64,000 nucleotides of DNA from Antedon mediterranea (GCF_964355755.1 NC_092679.1:310001-374000); one strand, 5' to 3'; positions 49,101-59,757 are shown, numbered from the stretch's first letter. Numbers and translations: made by a program. Notes: generated by a model not told the origin, from the sequence alone.

Positions 49101-52100
49101 TGAAATTTTGATTTAAAAGCAATTCTATGAAATGTGATCGATATTGCTCAGTATATTTTAAATGGTTTCAATGTGAATTTCATTAATATCCATCAACTAT
49201 TTTAATTGATGGTTTTTAAAGAATTCTTATATTCAAACGAGAAGCACTAACTAGAAATATTGTCACGCAACTATGCAGTAAATTAAACAAGTTATTTAAA
49301 ACTTGTAACAAAATCTCTACTAGAGCAGGTCATTGACATTTCAGAATAATAATTCAAAATGACTTTATTGAGATACAATTCACAGAAAAGAAAATTATCA
49401 TTTTTAGTTTTTATTATTAACTGCTGATTGTGGTCTATATAAAAAGTATGATTGAAAGGAGTAATTGACCTGAGCTGTTTGTTGATGCAACAGGATGAGG
49501 ATAAACTAATGTTGTAAAGTATGATTGAAAGGAGTAATTGACCTGAGCTGACCTGAGCTGACCTGAGCTGTTTGTTGATGCAACAGGATGATGCAACTAA
49601 TGTTGTAAAGTATGATTGAAAGGAGTAATTGACCTGAGCTGTTTGTTGATGCAACAGGATGATGCAACTAATGTTGTAAAGTATGATTGAAAGGAGTAAT
49701 TGACCTGAGCTGACCTGAGCTGACCTGAGCTGTTTGTTGATGCAACAGGATGAGGATAAACTAATGTTGTAAAGTATGATTGAAAGGAGTAATTGACCTG
49801 AGCTGACCTGAGCTGACCTGAGCTGACCTGAGCTGTTTGTTGATGCAACAGGATGATGCAACTAATGTTGTAAAGTACATTTACAGTACTATAATTATAG
49901 AATGTTTCTTAATTCCCACTCACAACTTACATTGAAGTAAACACTCATAATTATAACACCATGTTTATCATGAAAGATACTGTATACTGTACAGTAAATG
50001 CATTAAAACTATTGTATACTAGTACTACTATTGTATAATTTTACCTAGTGAAGTCAAATGAAGAGTTACTGCAGTAATAACTTATACTGCAGTAATATAT
50101 GATTTAGTTTGCTGCAATTAGCTTCTTTTTTTTTCATATTTCTAAAATTTGATATGTTATTTGGAACCAAAAGTATATTAATTATTTATAGTACAAATAT
50201 TTAGTCAACATTATTTTTTAAATAAGAAATAAATGTTACTTAAAATGAAAAATGAAATTTATATTATTTATTAAGATGCATCTACTATATTATCAGTATT
50301 ACTTCGCAACTTTCAAGTGCATACTCTCGTAATACAAACAATTTAGAATCGTGTCTAGACTTGTCTGAGAATAATGAATAATCTTTTCTCTTTTTCCCCC
50401 AATTTGTTAATGATTTAATATAATTATTGTACATTTTTAGATTAATTATAAATATATCATTTTCATGGTCATTTCTATTTTAAAGGTCATTATCTGGTCA
50501 TCTGCTGTATTAGAGGCATTGTGATTTAAATTGTAACACTTTGAATCATGGAATATATTTTTTTAAAGAAAATAAAGAAGAATATTTTTTTAAATAACTA
50601 GAAACTGTATTTTGTAATTGTTTGTTTCTACAATGGAACATTCCTCGAGAAACATCTGTAAGTTTCACCAACAATTTATTCCTGGTTTTTAACACTCAAA
50701 GAAAAATATAGAAACCAGATGAATGACTGTATCTCAACAAATGTATTGTATTGTTTGCTAGTATCATTTATTTATGTGTAGCAGTAATTAGGTAGTTTTG
50801 CTCGGTTATTTTGCTACGGCAAAATTATTCCCTAACTTTACTAATAAAAATACTATAGGCTTACTGTAATTCTGGGCACATACTATTCTAGAAACTATAA
50901 ATAAACTGATACTACAGTTAAACTACAGTTGAAATACAGTTAAAGTACATGTGAACTACAGCACTACAAAACTACAGTTATTAACTACACTGTATTATAT
51001 TTTCAACTGAAAGATTGTGGTTTTCTTTAAAAATAAACCACACAAATACTGCATGTTAAAATACTTGGATACAGTAAGTGATTTATTGTACATAGAATTC
51101 AATATCATCTTTGGTATGCTACTAGCCAGCAGATTTTAATTTATAATTAATAGGAAGCAATCTATAAATAGCTTCAAATACATAGTGTTGATCTATTAAT
51201 AGTAACAATTATTATCTTGGAATTGAAGGCTCTAAACATATGAATCAGGTCCCTGGGAATTAATGATTGCTGGTAACTACTATCATTTTTACAATCCTTG
51301 AATTATTGATGCAATGGAAACTATAAGAATAAAATTCTTGACTTTTAAATGAAGCAACCAACCAGTATTTTTTACAGAAATGTTAACTCGCAATGCATAA
51401 TAATACTAATGATCATACAGTATAACTATATTTAATGTTACTGTAATGCACTTGTCAATTGTATGACCCACTATACGACCCCCGGGAGAGGTGCGTCATG
51501 GGTGCGTCATTTACAAATAATTACTGACACAGGGGTGCGTCAAAAAACCTAGATGGTACGTCACATCAATGAACAAGGTGTGTCAATGTCCGTCACTTTA
51601 CCACCCACCATATCATAAACAACATGGTCACAGTGCGTCAAAATGGGTGCGTCATGGTCACCTAAAGGTAAGTCACCTTTTTGACGCACGGGTGCGTCAT
51701 GGTATTCAAAAGTATGACGCACATCGGACAAATGACGCACCTCTCCCGGGGGTCGTATAGTGGGTCATACAATTGACAAGTGCATAATTGTCAATTAAAT
51801 TATCTTAATTGTTACCGACATAATTTATTTATAAGAAACTAATCAATATTTTGTGTTTAATAATAACAACAACAAACAAACATTTACAGTATTTCATCAA
51901 ATGCCATACAATACATAATACAACCAACCTAAAAGTCACTTGGCCCTTTAGCATGGTTACCTAAAAGTCACTTGGCCCTTTAGCATGGTTACCTAAAAGT
52001 CACTTGGCCCTTTAGCATGGTTACCTAAAAGTCACTTAGCCCTTTAGCATGGTTACCTAAAAGTCACTTGGCCCTTTAGCATGGTTACAAAAAATAATAA

Positions 52101-53045
52101 GAAAAAGTGAAAGTAAAATGTTTTCCTCTAGGAAGTTGGTCAATGAAAATTTTCAGTTAAAATTTTAACATACCTTTCCAAAGTAGCTGAAAACCCATTT
52201 TTGCCACCAACAGCACAGAGCATTGTAGCTGGTCTACGACAAGTAACTTGCGACTTTTTGTCACCAATTAATTTTGCTCGATCTTCTGACTTGTGATATT
52301 GCAATGCTCGTTTCACTGCCTCCTTCGCAACTACGCTTTCACGAACAAATTCATTGTTTTCATACAAATTTGTTAAGTACTTAAATGTCAACAACGGTAG
52401 GCGAATGTGCGAGATTAACTTTGGTACGTAAGCTCGTCTTCGATTTAAATCGTATTGCAGCCAACGTTCTAACATTTCAAAAGTGGTTTCTTCCGAGTCC
52501 ACATTTAAACTTTCACTACTCAATATTTTTGATAATTCGAGGGAGTCCATCTGATTAAATTCTTCACTATTGCAAAGATCCTTAAAGTTATCATAGATAA
52601 AATTGCATGCATATTCGTAGAGTTCTTTACAGGCGTGGGTGTCTGCAAATGTTGCAATTCCAATGCAGTTTATGATATGAATCTGATGTTTCAAAAACTC
52701 ACAACATTTATTTTTAACAGCTCGTATTTGTAGCAAATTTGCAGCTGGGAGTAAAGTTTGTACATTTGCTTCTGTAACAGATATTTTACCAGAGTACAAG
52801 AATTCCACTAGAGTTTTTAGAATACCATCATCAATTCCTTTTAGTTCTATTTCTTCTTTCTCCCGTTCGCAAAGGTTACCCGTCAACATAGCTTTAAAAT
52901 ACGGGCTACCGCTAGCTAGGACCAATCTATGTGCACGAACTTTTCTCCCCGAAACCTTCAGTGTCACATCGCAAAGATCCCCTGCTTGGCGCAGCTCAGC
53001 CATGCTCTTCAGAATAGACCTAGAAAACTCAGAAACATCATCCAT
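43136..53045 (-). CDS. BTB-BACK-Kelch (KLHL family) protein
   Basis: Four exons: 52174-53045, 43881-44330, 43473-43681 and 43136-43299, total 1,695 nt, 564 residues, all phases consistent. Residues about 15-120 form the BTB domain (DLCDVTLKVSGRKVRAHRLV, SPYFKAMLTG), about 125-230 the BACK domain, and about 275-560 six Kelch repeats, each with a GG doublet (LCAVGG, LYIIGG, IYALGG, LYVIGG, IYVVGG, LYAVGG). KLHL proteins act as substrate adaptors of CUL3 ubiquitin ligases; BTB and BACK bind CUL3 and the Kelch propeller binds the substrate. The exon 1 donor is AAAG/GTATGT and it joins the distant exon 2 in frame, completing the first Kelch repeat. Intron 1 is 7.8 kb and full of repeats. I cannot say which KLHL number this is. 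The first ATG, MDDVSEF, gives a normal short N-terminus. Confidence 0.92.
44845..46275. repeat. 52-bp minisatellite, 26 copies, in Kelch intron 1
   Basis: The unit is CAGTGCATGGTAGGGGGTCA plus CTAGCTCTGGTGGTAGAACG and AGTCACTATACT. Variants alternate: TATACTC or TATACGC, GGGGTCAC or GGGCTCAC, GAGTCAC or GAATCAC, a CTCTC extension in two units, and a 13-bp longer form containing TCCTCCTGGATTAGG in units 3, 13, 16 and 26. A block of ten units (533 bp) is itself repeated: 44,857-45,078 and 45,390-45,611 are nearly identical. The open frame across it on the minus strand is not a gene. Confidence 0.95.
46276..46744. other. Intronic DNA, no feature seen
   Basis: This is AT-rich DNA in intron 1 of the Kelch gene, between the minisatellite and the SINE. 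I see no coding frame, repeat or RNA-like fold that I can support. Confidence 0.4.
46745..47198 (-). mobile_element. 5S-rRNA-headed SINE with a tRNA-like middle
   Basis: Read on the minus strand, 47,198 down to 47,085 closely follows 5S rRNA: ACGGCCATAC, TCTCGTCAGATCACCGAAG, TTAAGCAACGTTGGGCCCGG, GGATGGGAGACC (the C box of the internal promoter) and GGTGCTGTA. Next, 47,079-47,015 resembles a tRNA, with an A-box-like TGGTGTAATGG and a B-box-like GGTTCGAGGTT at normal spacing. A body follows with GTAAAGCCGTTGGTCCCGTG and TATTCAAAAAGAGTAGGGG, then an A- and AATA-rich tail. 5S-derived SINEs are the SINE3 class. The tRNA-like part may be real or chance. It lies in intron 1 of the Kelch gene, in the same orientation, and directly abuts the tail of the LINE fragment. 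Confidence 0.82.
47205..48092 (-). mobile_element. LINE fragment: C-terminal end of a reverse transcriptase
   Basis: An open frame on the minus strand, from about 48,090 to 47,466 with no internal stop, reads ENSTERVHEFKLLGVYINS, then YKALILPVVTYCCCMWAP, LERVQRKATRIIMY and FPRLWEQLPNEIKQ. This is the end of the reverse transcriptase of non-LTR retrotransposons of the CR1/L2/Rex kind, after the catalytic YXDD region, which is absent. The copy is 5'-truncated, with a stop upstream of ENSTER. The 3' untranslated part ends CCGAATAAATATT and then ATT repeats, the same as at 30,028. The open frame suggests a fairly young insertion. It lies in intron 1 of the Kelch gene in the sense direction. Confidence 0.88.
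48093..49439. other. Intronic DNA, no feature seen
   Basis: This is AT-rich intron 1 sequence of the Kelch gene with no supported coding frame. There is a short CACACACACA run near 48,710. Confidence 0.4.
49440..49876. repeat. Two-level minisatellite in Kelch intron 1
   Basis: There are five major units starting GTATGATTGAAAGGAGTAAT and ending CTAATGTTGTA. Inside each, a 10-bp word ACCTGAGCTG is repeated 1, 3, 1, 3 and 4 times in order. The unit end is either GATGAGGATAAACT (units 1 and 4) or GATGATGCAACT (units 2, 3 and 5). Open frames on the minus strand (QVSSGQLL, SSCCINKQLRS) arise from the repeat and are not a gene. Confidence 0.92.
49877..51446. other. Intronic DNA with weak ACTACAGTT repeats
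   Basis: This is AT-rich intron 1 sequence of the Kelch gene. Between about 50,910 and 50,990 the word CTACAGTT recurs five or six times irregularly. No other feature is seen. Confidence 0.4.
51447..51784. mobile_element. MITE with a 53-bp terminal inverted repeat and GTGCGTCA motifs
   Basis: The left end TGCACTTGTCAATTGTATGA continues through GACCCCCGGGAGAGGTGCGT, and the right end is its exact reverse complement for about 53 bp. TAA lies directly outside both ends, consistent with a 3-bp target duplication as in PIF/Harbinger elements. The interior holds nine exact GTGCGTCA or TGACGCAC octamers, plus near matches (GTACGTCA, GTGTGTCA, GTCCGTCA). There is no transposase. It lies 389 bp inside intron 1 of the Kelch gene, counted from the first exon. 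The perfect ends suggest recent movement. Confidence 0.85.
51928..52088. repeat. 32-bp tandem repeat, five copies, next to Kelch exon 1
   Basis: The unit CCTAAAAGTCACTTGGCCCT plus TTAGCATGGTTA starts at 51,928 and repeats every 32 bp. One copy has CTTAGCCC. The array ends about 85 bp from the splice donor of exon 1. Confidence 0.93.
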
Positions 53046-53721
53046 TTTTATATTTAAAACAGCCTACCTTACTTGATAATTTACAGTCTTTAGCATAAGT
53101 CTATAAACGACGTCTACCCAATGAGAGTAAAAACGACAAATTGAAGTATTCTTCTTCTTGTTGTTCTTGTCAACATTTTGACGATCACATATCGAGTGTT
53201 TTTTAACTCTGTTTGTTGTTGCTGTAATTTGCTCTATAGCGGGCGCTATGCATAATTGTGTGACAGCTGGAGTCGAGTACCTTTTTTCAAAATTAATTAA
53301 GATCTTCGAAAAAAAAATCATCTTATGATAATTATATAATGTAAATTAATTCCAAGAATAAAAAAGCACACACACATACCCAAAGTACACACACAACAGA
53401 ATAGTTATTATATTCTGCAATTGGGTTTCTATTTACATAACGAATAATAAAAGAACTCATAAATATATGATCACTTTTTCCAAATATTTAAAGAGAAAAA
53501 CTATACATTATTGTACAGTATAATTATTGGGTTCGCAACTATCAACACAGTATATTAAACAAATGTTGAGAAAAACTATTAACTTAACTGATGGAACTTG
53601 CGATAGATACTTTACATCCCCTTTACATCATGTAATTGTGCATCCCTTTTAAAGATCATCATTTTATAAGTTTCATAAATCAGTGTTTATAGACACTTAT
53701 TTTACAGAAAAAAATGAATTA
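53046..53721. other. Upstream region of the Kelch gene
   Basis: This stretch between the Kelch start codon and the stop codon of the homeobox gene should hold the Kelch promoter and 5' untranslated region and the homeobox 3' end. A GC-richer patch with GCTATAGCGGGCGCTATG lies near 53,230. No TATA box or initiator can be assigned with confidence. Confidence 0.4.
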
Positions 53722-54868
53722 TCAACTCGGTTTTTTTAGTTCTGTCCAATTAAAACCATTTACACAGGTATAAGTCAAAAGTGTGCTATTCTTCAGTTTG
53801 ATGCCGTAAAGATAATTACGCATAGTGGCGGTGTCGCAAATTGGGTTAGTTGGAAAACCTCCCCCTTCTCCTAAAGCCATCATTGTCATTAGACATCGAT
53901 ACAAATCATTCAGCCTGTGGGGTGGTTTCATCCTCATAGTAGTTTCCGTTCTTTTGAAATCAAACGTCATCAATCCAGGTCCCGCGTTCTGCTGATGGTT
54001 CTGTTTTAAATAAAAGTAAGAAGAGAGGAAAATATTTTATTATGACTAGAATTATTGATATAACGATTAAGCGAAATCGGAAGACAAAATGTACACAGCA
54101 TACTTATGATTTTACCTGACTTTTAGACACGTTGATTGGCACTTGAGATTCCTGTCCAATGATGGAAACATCTGCATCTAAAGATCCAAGATCTTTTTGA
54201 GGGGTGAATAAGACATTCCTTGACGATGACGAAGAGACAGTTGTCTTCCTCTTCGTACACCATGATCCGCCGTTGTTTTCTAGGAATTGGGAATGATCTG
54301 CAATCAATTTTACTTGGATGCCTGGTTTTGGTAAGATTTTTTGCAGACTTCGTTTCCTTTTGAGTTGCGATTTATTTTGTGATGTTATGTTCACTGTCTT
54401 GGACTGCAGCTGGTGGTAACTGGATTTTTCTTCATTTGGATTTCTTTTTATGATGGCATCCAATTCGGTTTGTTCCTGTGCCATTTTCTTCATTCGAGAT
54501 CTTTTATTTTGAAACCAGATGTTTACAAATCTCGTGGACATGCCCCATCTCAAAGCTAATTGTGCTTTCTTCTGCTTACTCGGCCACGAATCTCGTAAAT
54601 ACAATGATTCCAGTTGAAGGAGTTGTTCTGGTTCAATTACCGTGCGTTTGCGGCGTTTTCTCTTTGCATTTTCGAGCCATGATGGGCAGGAATTTGGGGA
54701 TGTCCCGTACGCGGATCCATCTAGGCTTACGGGAATTTTACTTGATTGATCGAGTTTGACAGAAGTTGATCCGTTAACTTCAGGACTAGGCCTACTAGTA
54801 TCATCAGCTAAAACATTAACACTTGACATCTTTTGCTTGTTTATTGTTAAATGAATTTTGTAAATCAT
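53722..54868 (-). CDS. Divergent homeodomain transcription factor
   Basis: There are two exons, 54116-54868 and 53722-54000, joined in phase 0 (CAG/GTAAAA, AAACAG/AAC). The product has 343 residues from the first ATG, or 330 from the internal MSSVNVL at 54,829; both ATGs have A at -3. Counted from MSSVN, residues about 58-117 are a 60-residue homeodomain with the fixed positions R5, L16, Y20, V45, I47, W48, F49, N51 and R53 (TRFVNIWFQNKRSRMKK). Q50 suggests TAAT-type DNA targets. Position 8 is I instead of the usual F. The N-terminus is serine- and proline-rich, and the rest is lysine- and serine-rich with no other domain. The C-terminal exon (TFDFKRTETTMRMKPPHR, GEGGGFPTNP) is unfamiliar. 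I cannot place it in a named homeobox class. Confidence 0.88.
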
Positions 54869-55579
54869 TTTTGTCTAATTATCGTGTATTTAGAACGATC
54901 GAATGCGCGCCACGTTGAATGCGCTGCGCGTACCAATTATAGTAGAAGCGCTAATTGTCGAAATTGATTGGTTAGAAATGTGCAACTTAAAAATGTACGT
55001 CACATGCGATTGTATGTATGGCTACTGTTATTATTTTATAATTCAGTTTAATCAATTTATCAATTTAACTAAAAATAGCATACACTTGTCATTTTAAAAT
55101 AGAATAAAGCAAAAAACACAAATTGTTGAATTTTATATTTATTTCTTACGAATTTGATCCAACATTAACACAAATATAAAATAGCCTTTAATAATATATC
55201 TGAAACATTTAACAAGTTTTAACTAGAAGTTAATAATTTTGGAAAAACAATATCAACTTACATTAACAACCATGTTTATTATCTGTACATTAATTTGTTG
55301 AAATTACACAATATCAACTTACATTAACAACCATGTTTATTATCTGTACATTAATTTGTCGAATTACAGAATATTAGAATTCCTTACAATCACATTTTTA
55401 TTACCTGATACAAATCAAATGTAGTAATATTCTAGTGATACATATTGGAATGCATACGATTGAAGAATTGTATTCCTCTCTACACTATAAATTGATTATC
55501 ATGAGTACTACTATTCATTGTCAGCACTCTGGATTATGTATAACAATTCTGCAGCAGCACATATTGTCTTCTTCGCACA
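54869..55579. other. Region between the DTL stop and the homeobox start
   Basis: It should contain the DTL 3' untranslated region and the homeobox promoter. A perfect-looking 61-bp duplication lies at 55,251. A patch with GCGCGCC and GCGCTGCGCG near 54,905-54,930 may be part of the homeobox promoter. The open frames here carry no recognisable domain. Confidence 0.4.
55251..55372. repeat. 61-bp direct tandem duplication
   Basis: TATCAACTTACATTAACAAC starts at 55,251 and again at 55,312, and the following 40 bases agree almost fully. It lies downstream of the DTL stop codon, probably in its 3' untranslated region or just beyond. Confidence 0.9.
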
Positions 55580-58500
55580 TCATGCCAGCGATACTGGCTG
55601 GAAATATGCACTTATTTTCCTCATTTTTGGAGTTGTAGGCTGCAGGGAAAAAACAAAAAATAATTATACAGTACTGTACTTACTTATGTACTGAAAGTTG
55701 ATTCTGAATCAAGTACGAAATATAATTTTTAAAATGATAAAACGATTTTACTCACTTGGGATGATACAGGGGATGATGGTCTACTGTTGCTAGGTGAGAA
55801 ACAAATATCATCTCTATCAGGTGACCTGACCTTTCGTTTGTATGTGGATGGACTTGGTAGATCCCGTTTCTTTAAGTTGCTGCTTCGTTTTGGAGAACCT
55901 TTTGCTAATTCACTGGCTGCCATAACATCAGCTGAATCTGAACTCAGTTTTTTAGAAAGTTCTTTCAGCCAGTTAGCTTTCACTTTACGAGATTCACTAG
56001 ATTTTGTGTTATTCCAAACTTGCGGAAGTTCTTTCTCTCGTTTTTCTAAATCAATTACTCTGTTAGGAAGATTTGCCGTTGGGGATAAGTACATTCTTAC
56101 AATGTTTTGGTTTTTTACACGTTTTGGTGAGTCAAATTGATTTGTATTATCTGAGTTACTTTCACTTGACTGTTCCTTATGAGAATCAAAACAAACCGGT
56201 GAGTTCTCCTTGTTCACTTTCGACGCATCATTTGTTGAAATTCGTTGAATTGCTAAAATTGGTTTCAAAACTGTATTCTCCGTTTTGTTTTCTTCATTAG
56301 TTTCCGTTGCATTATCCAAATTGTTTTTAATTGAGTTTTCTACAATTTGTTTGCTTTCTTTTTCTTGCCGCTTCCAACATGTTTTAAGAGAAATATCTTT
56401 GAGTATTTTCTTCTGTTTGTGCTTGACTACGGAGAAAAGATTAGCTGTGCCGGTGGGAAGGTTGGCCGTCACTCCCTCAATTGAATTTGTGTTGTTATTC
56501 GTGTGAATATCTCGTTGGCTGGATCCAAAACACTTTATCTGTTTTGTTACAGTATCTGTGATTTCAATATAAATACAATTAGTAATTTGATAGTTACTGT
56601 ACAATAATGTGAAAATGTGAATATAGTTTACAATTTAACAAATTAAATTACAGTTGATAAAACCACAAACCTTTGATCTCCATAGTTACAACTTCAGATG
56701 TTCCCACAATGCTTTGCTCTGGATTATCAGCAGGTGAAATTGATGCATCCGACCTCCAAAGACGGAATGTGTTATCATCTGCGCATGTCATTATCTTACG
56801 AAAATCCTCTGGACACCACGACACAGAAGTGACCTCTCCTTGGTGACCTGTTAGTTTTGCCACTGGACACTCTGACCCAACCTATGAATGAAAGACAAAA
56901 TGTAGATAACTAAATTTGCTCATGCATGTGGGTGATGGCAGGAATGAATTGTCCAGCCAATCACATATTCCTGTCAATGCACAGTAAAGAATCACACAAA
57001 CATACCTTCCATATATAAGCATTATTATCACTAGAACCACTTAATAGATATTGTCCATCTGCTGACAGGCATGATTTCACATAGAAGGTGGCATTCTGGT
57101 GACCTCTGTAGGTTGACACAGGGTTCAATGATGATGACATTAGATTGTATTCGTAGATGATGTCATCGGTACAACTAGCGTACAAATGACTACATGTTGG
57201 GTCAAGGGTCAAACAAGAGTAACCTATAGGAAAATTAATAAAAAAACTCATACAAGATTTAAATATTAAATTTTGAAATATAGATATCTATACAAGTTTC
57301 TTTACTTGCTCAAAATTAGAGGAAAAAATAGTTAGATAAAATTAACAGACAAAATGGAATTCCAATGAAGGGACAAACAGAATAAAAAATAAGGCAATCT
57401 CAAAATGAATACAAAATGCACATTAATTTGTCAATTAACTTGTTGAAGTACAAGTTAGTGTTGCTTACCATGTTGTCTCATGCTATCCCCAGCATAGGCA
57501 TATTCTCTTAGAGGTTTTCTTGCTGTGCCATGATAAGACTTCCGTAGGTCCCACATCTTAATTGAACTGTAAAGAGAAAATATCCATTATCAAATCATTG
57601 TCAGAGTCAGTTGCTTATTTAAGAATAAAGTTATTTGTAAATTAAAGAGAAATTACCCATCAGTAGCACCAGACGTTAGCAGAAAGTTTTCATCTTGGAA
57701 GACAACAGATGTCACACTTTGTTGCGAATCACGTGCAGGCTTGGTCTCACTTAAGCGTCGTCTTCGCTTACTTTTTGGTGGTTTAAGCACGGCAGGATCG
57801 GTATGAGCACAGTGTATCATTTTTACTGGAGCATAACTACCATTTTCTGTAAAAGACAAGATATTTGATTGATCTAGCAGAGTACTTGATTTGGTGTGTA
57901 CCATGGAGAAAAAAGTTTAGCTTTGTAAATACATTAATGTATTGAAAGAAAATATTTACCTCTTTGATGACATCTTAGATCCCAGACCATAACATTGCCA
58001 TCCCTAGCTCCTGTTGCCATTATGCTGTTGTTATGCTTGCTCACTGCAATTGACTTCAAACTACACGAGTGACCTTTCATGGTTGCTATCGAAACATGTT
58101 TCTCAATATCCCAGACAACTGCGCTCTGATCACCTGATGCGGTTACAAGTTTGGAGGAGTCATTCAGCCATGCTAGATCAAATATTGCATTGTTGTGTGC
58201 AGGAAAGGCTGTAAATGAAAACTTTTATTAAAATGTGAAGTTCAAAATTTGGTTAATAGGGCAGAGCCGTTATATGGCACAATCGAAGACTAGGTGACTG
58301 GTCATAGCATCATTATACCATAAAATATCTATATGTATTGGACTCTCAATGATAATACATGATTGTTAATAATCAGTTAAATCAATGAGTTTAAATTTCA
58401 CAGATTACTTTTTTTAATTTGATTAACAATTTACCCCTCATGACAGATTTTTCAGCGAGTCTTGAATCAAGTAGCCTGACGACACCGTCTTCATCAGCAA

Positions 58501-58656
58501 TGGCTGCAATGTTTCCATATCCACTTTTTGGGCAAAACTTGCACACAAACGGAGGTACAACAATGCCTGGTTCAATGCTGTCTACTTCATGCTCATCGTG
58601 TCGATAGCAGTTAAAAGATTTGATAATTGGATCATAGATAGGCAAGTCATTATTAC
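55580..58656 (-). CDS. DTL: DTL/CDT2, substrate receptor of CRL4 (5' exon unresolved)
   Basis: Eight exons: 58435-58656, 57960-58208, 57657-57846, 57469-57566, 57006-57223, 56671-56881, 55756-56555 and 55580-55639; 2,048 nt, about 682 residues, phases consistent. DTL (denticleless, CDT2) is the WD40 receptor of CUL4-DDB1 that destroys CDT1, p21 and SET8 on PCNA-loaded chromatin. WD repeats run through exons 2-7 (LAWLNDSSKLVTASGDQSAV, DGNVMVWDLR, IKMWDLRKSY, YLLSGSSDNNAYIWK). The two WDLR motifs are the DDB1-binding DWD boxes. The 800-nt exon encodes a lysine- and serine-rich tail. The last exon ends KMRKISAYFQPVSLA, a PCNA-binding (PIP-like) motif as at the C-terminus of vertebrate DTL. Exon 2 opens in phase 1, so a coding first exon is missing; 59009-59039 (MIRWIHRRQL) fits in phase but is weak. 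Confidence 0.93.
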
Positions 58657-59757
58657 CTATAAATAAAAGGTGATTCATCTTAACACTGCAATAAACATAT
58701 TAATAATGGATTTCTGTTGTATACAATAAAAATAGACAATGAATAATTTTAGGCTAGGCCTATATTTTAATTAATGAATGATACAAATTCAGTACAGAAA
58801 TACAAATGTTTTTGTATAGGCCTATTACTAGGCCTAGTAACTTACATAGCCTACCTAGAGACCTGCCCTAATTAATTAGGCTGGACTACACTAGTGACTA
58901 GCTTACACTAGAGTAGATTAATTTCACTGGAGGCCAGGCGATCCTACCTCGAGGTAGGGAGGTAGGTAGGAAGGAAGTAAGTAGGCTACTTACTACTATT
59001 AAAATTACACAGCTGTCGACGGTGAATCCAGCGTATCATCGTAAAATATTAAATATGAATGATAAATATAACAATTATGGCGACAATTTACACATCAAAT
59101 CGCGCCGGTTTTGTGGAGGCTCGAATCTAGTTCCGTTACGATATCGTCGTTAGATTTCGCGCGAAAAATTCATTGAATGGTTCCAGTTCAATGAGCATTA
59201 TAACAACAAAAGAAATCAAAATACCTCCCTCTATAATATATTGTCAAAGGAGCGCTAGATGTGTGTGACGTGTGTAAACCTAAAACTACAGGTTAATTTT
59301 TAAAGGTAATATACATGTTTTGAAAATATATAATAGAATGAAAGTTAAACACCATTAACTAAAAGCATAATTGTTCTTAAAAAAAGCCAAGTATGTATAA
59401 CGTAGTAGTACTCTAGCCTAGAGTCTACTAGCTAGAGGTCTAAGCCTACCTACTTAAGTTTCTACTACTCTCTAGGAGCCTAGCTAGGCTAGTAGGACCT
59501 CGAGAGGGATGCCTGATGAGGGTCAGGTCTAGTTAGGCCAGACAAGCAAAAAGAAGTTTCTAGAAATGTCATTCGTAATTATGGTATAAAAAGTCTGTAT
59601 AAACAATGAACACACACAGTTTGAATTGTAGATCTTATTCGTTTGTTTTTACAGATAAATGTACCTTTTATTATGAATTAATTACAATCATTCATAATTT
59701 ATTATTATTAATATAATTTTTATTTTTAGCATTTATTGACATTACGCAGTAAAGAAA
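58657..59757. promoter_or_regulatory. Divergent promoter region between DTL and ZNRD2
   Basis: DTL runs left and ZNRD2 runs right from this interval. It holds two GGCCTA/TAGGCC-rich tracts (58,750-59,000 and 59,400-59,530). Between them, about 59,030-59,170 is less AT-rich, with AAATCGCGCCGG and a TTTCGCGCGAAA palindrome. A probable splice acceptor TTTTTAG near 59,730 precedes the ZNRD2 ATG, so a non-coding first exon may lie further left. The DTL first exon should also be here. Confidence 0.5.
59155..59166. promoter_or_regulatory. Perfect E2F-type palindrome
   Basis: TTTCGCGCGAAA is a 12-bp exact palindrome containing two opposed TTTSGCGC E2F/DP half-sites. A related AAATCGCGCC lies 50 bp to the left (59,097). 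DTL is an established S-phase, E2F-controlled gene in vertebrates, so the site fits its position about 500 bp upstream of DTL exon 2. Binding here is inferred. Confidence 0.55.

Noticed and set aside
49292-49861. 189-codon frame with repeated SSCCINKQLRSAQVSSGQLL
   Set aside because: It lies on the two-level minisatellite; the repeat explains the lack of stops, and nothing outside it resembles a protein.
53064-53321. 85-codon frame on the minus strand just upstream of the Kelch gene
   Set aside because: No domain and a composition typical of non-coding AT-rich DNA; it probably lies in the Kelch 5' region.
55787-56506. Plus-strand frames opposite the long DTL exon
   Set aside because: They are antisense to the 800-nt DTL exon, which is in phase with its neighbours.
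59009-59039. First coding exon of DTL (MIRWIHRRQL then GTAATT)
   Set aside because: The phase fits but the peptide shows no clear likeness to DTL N-termini and a fit by chance is one in three, so it is given only as a candidate.
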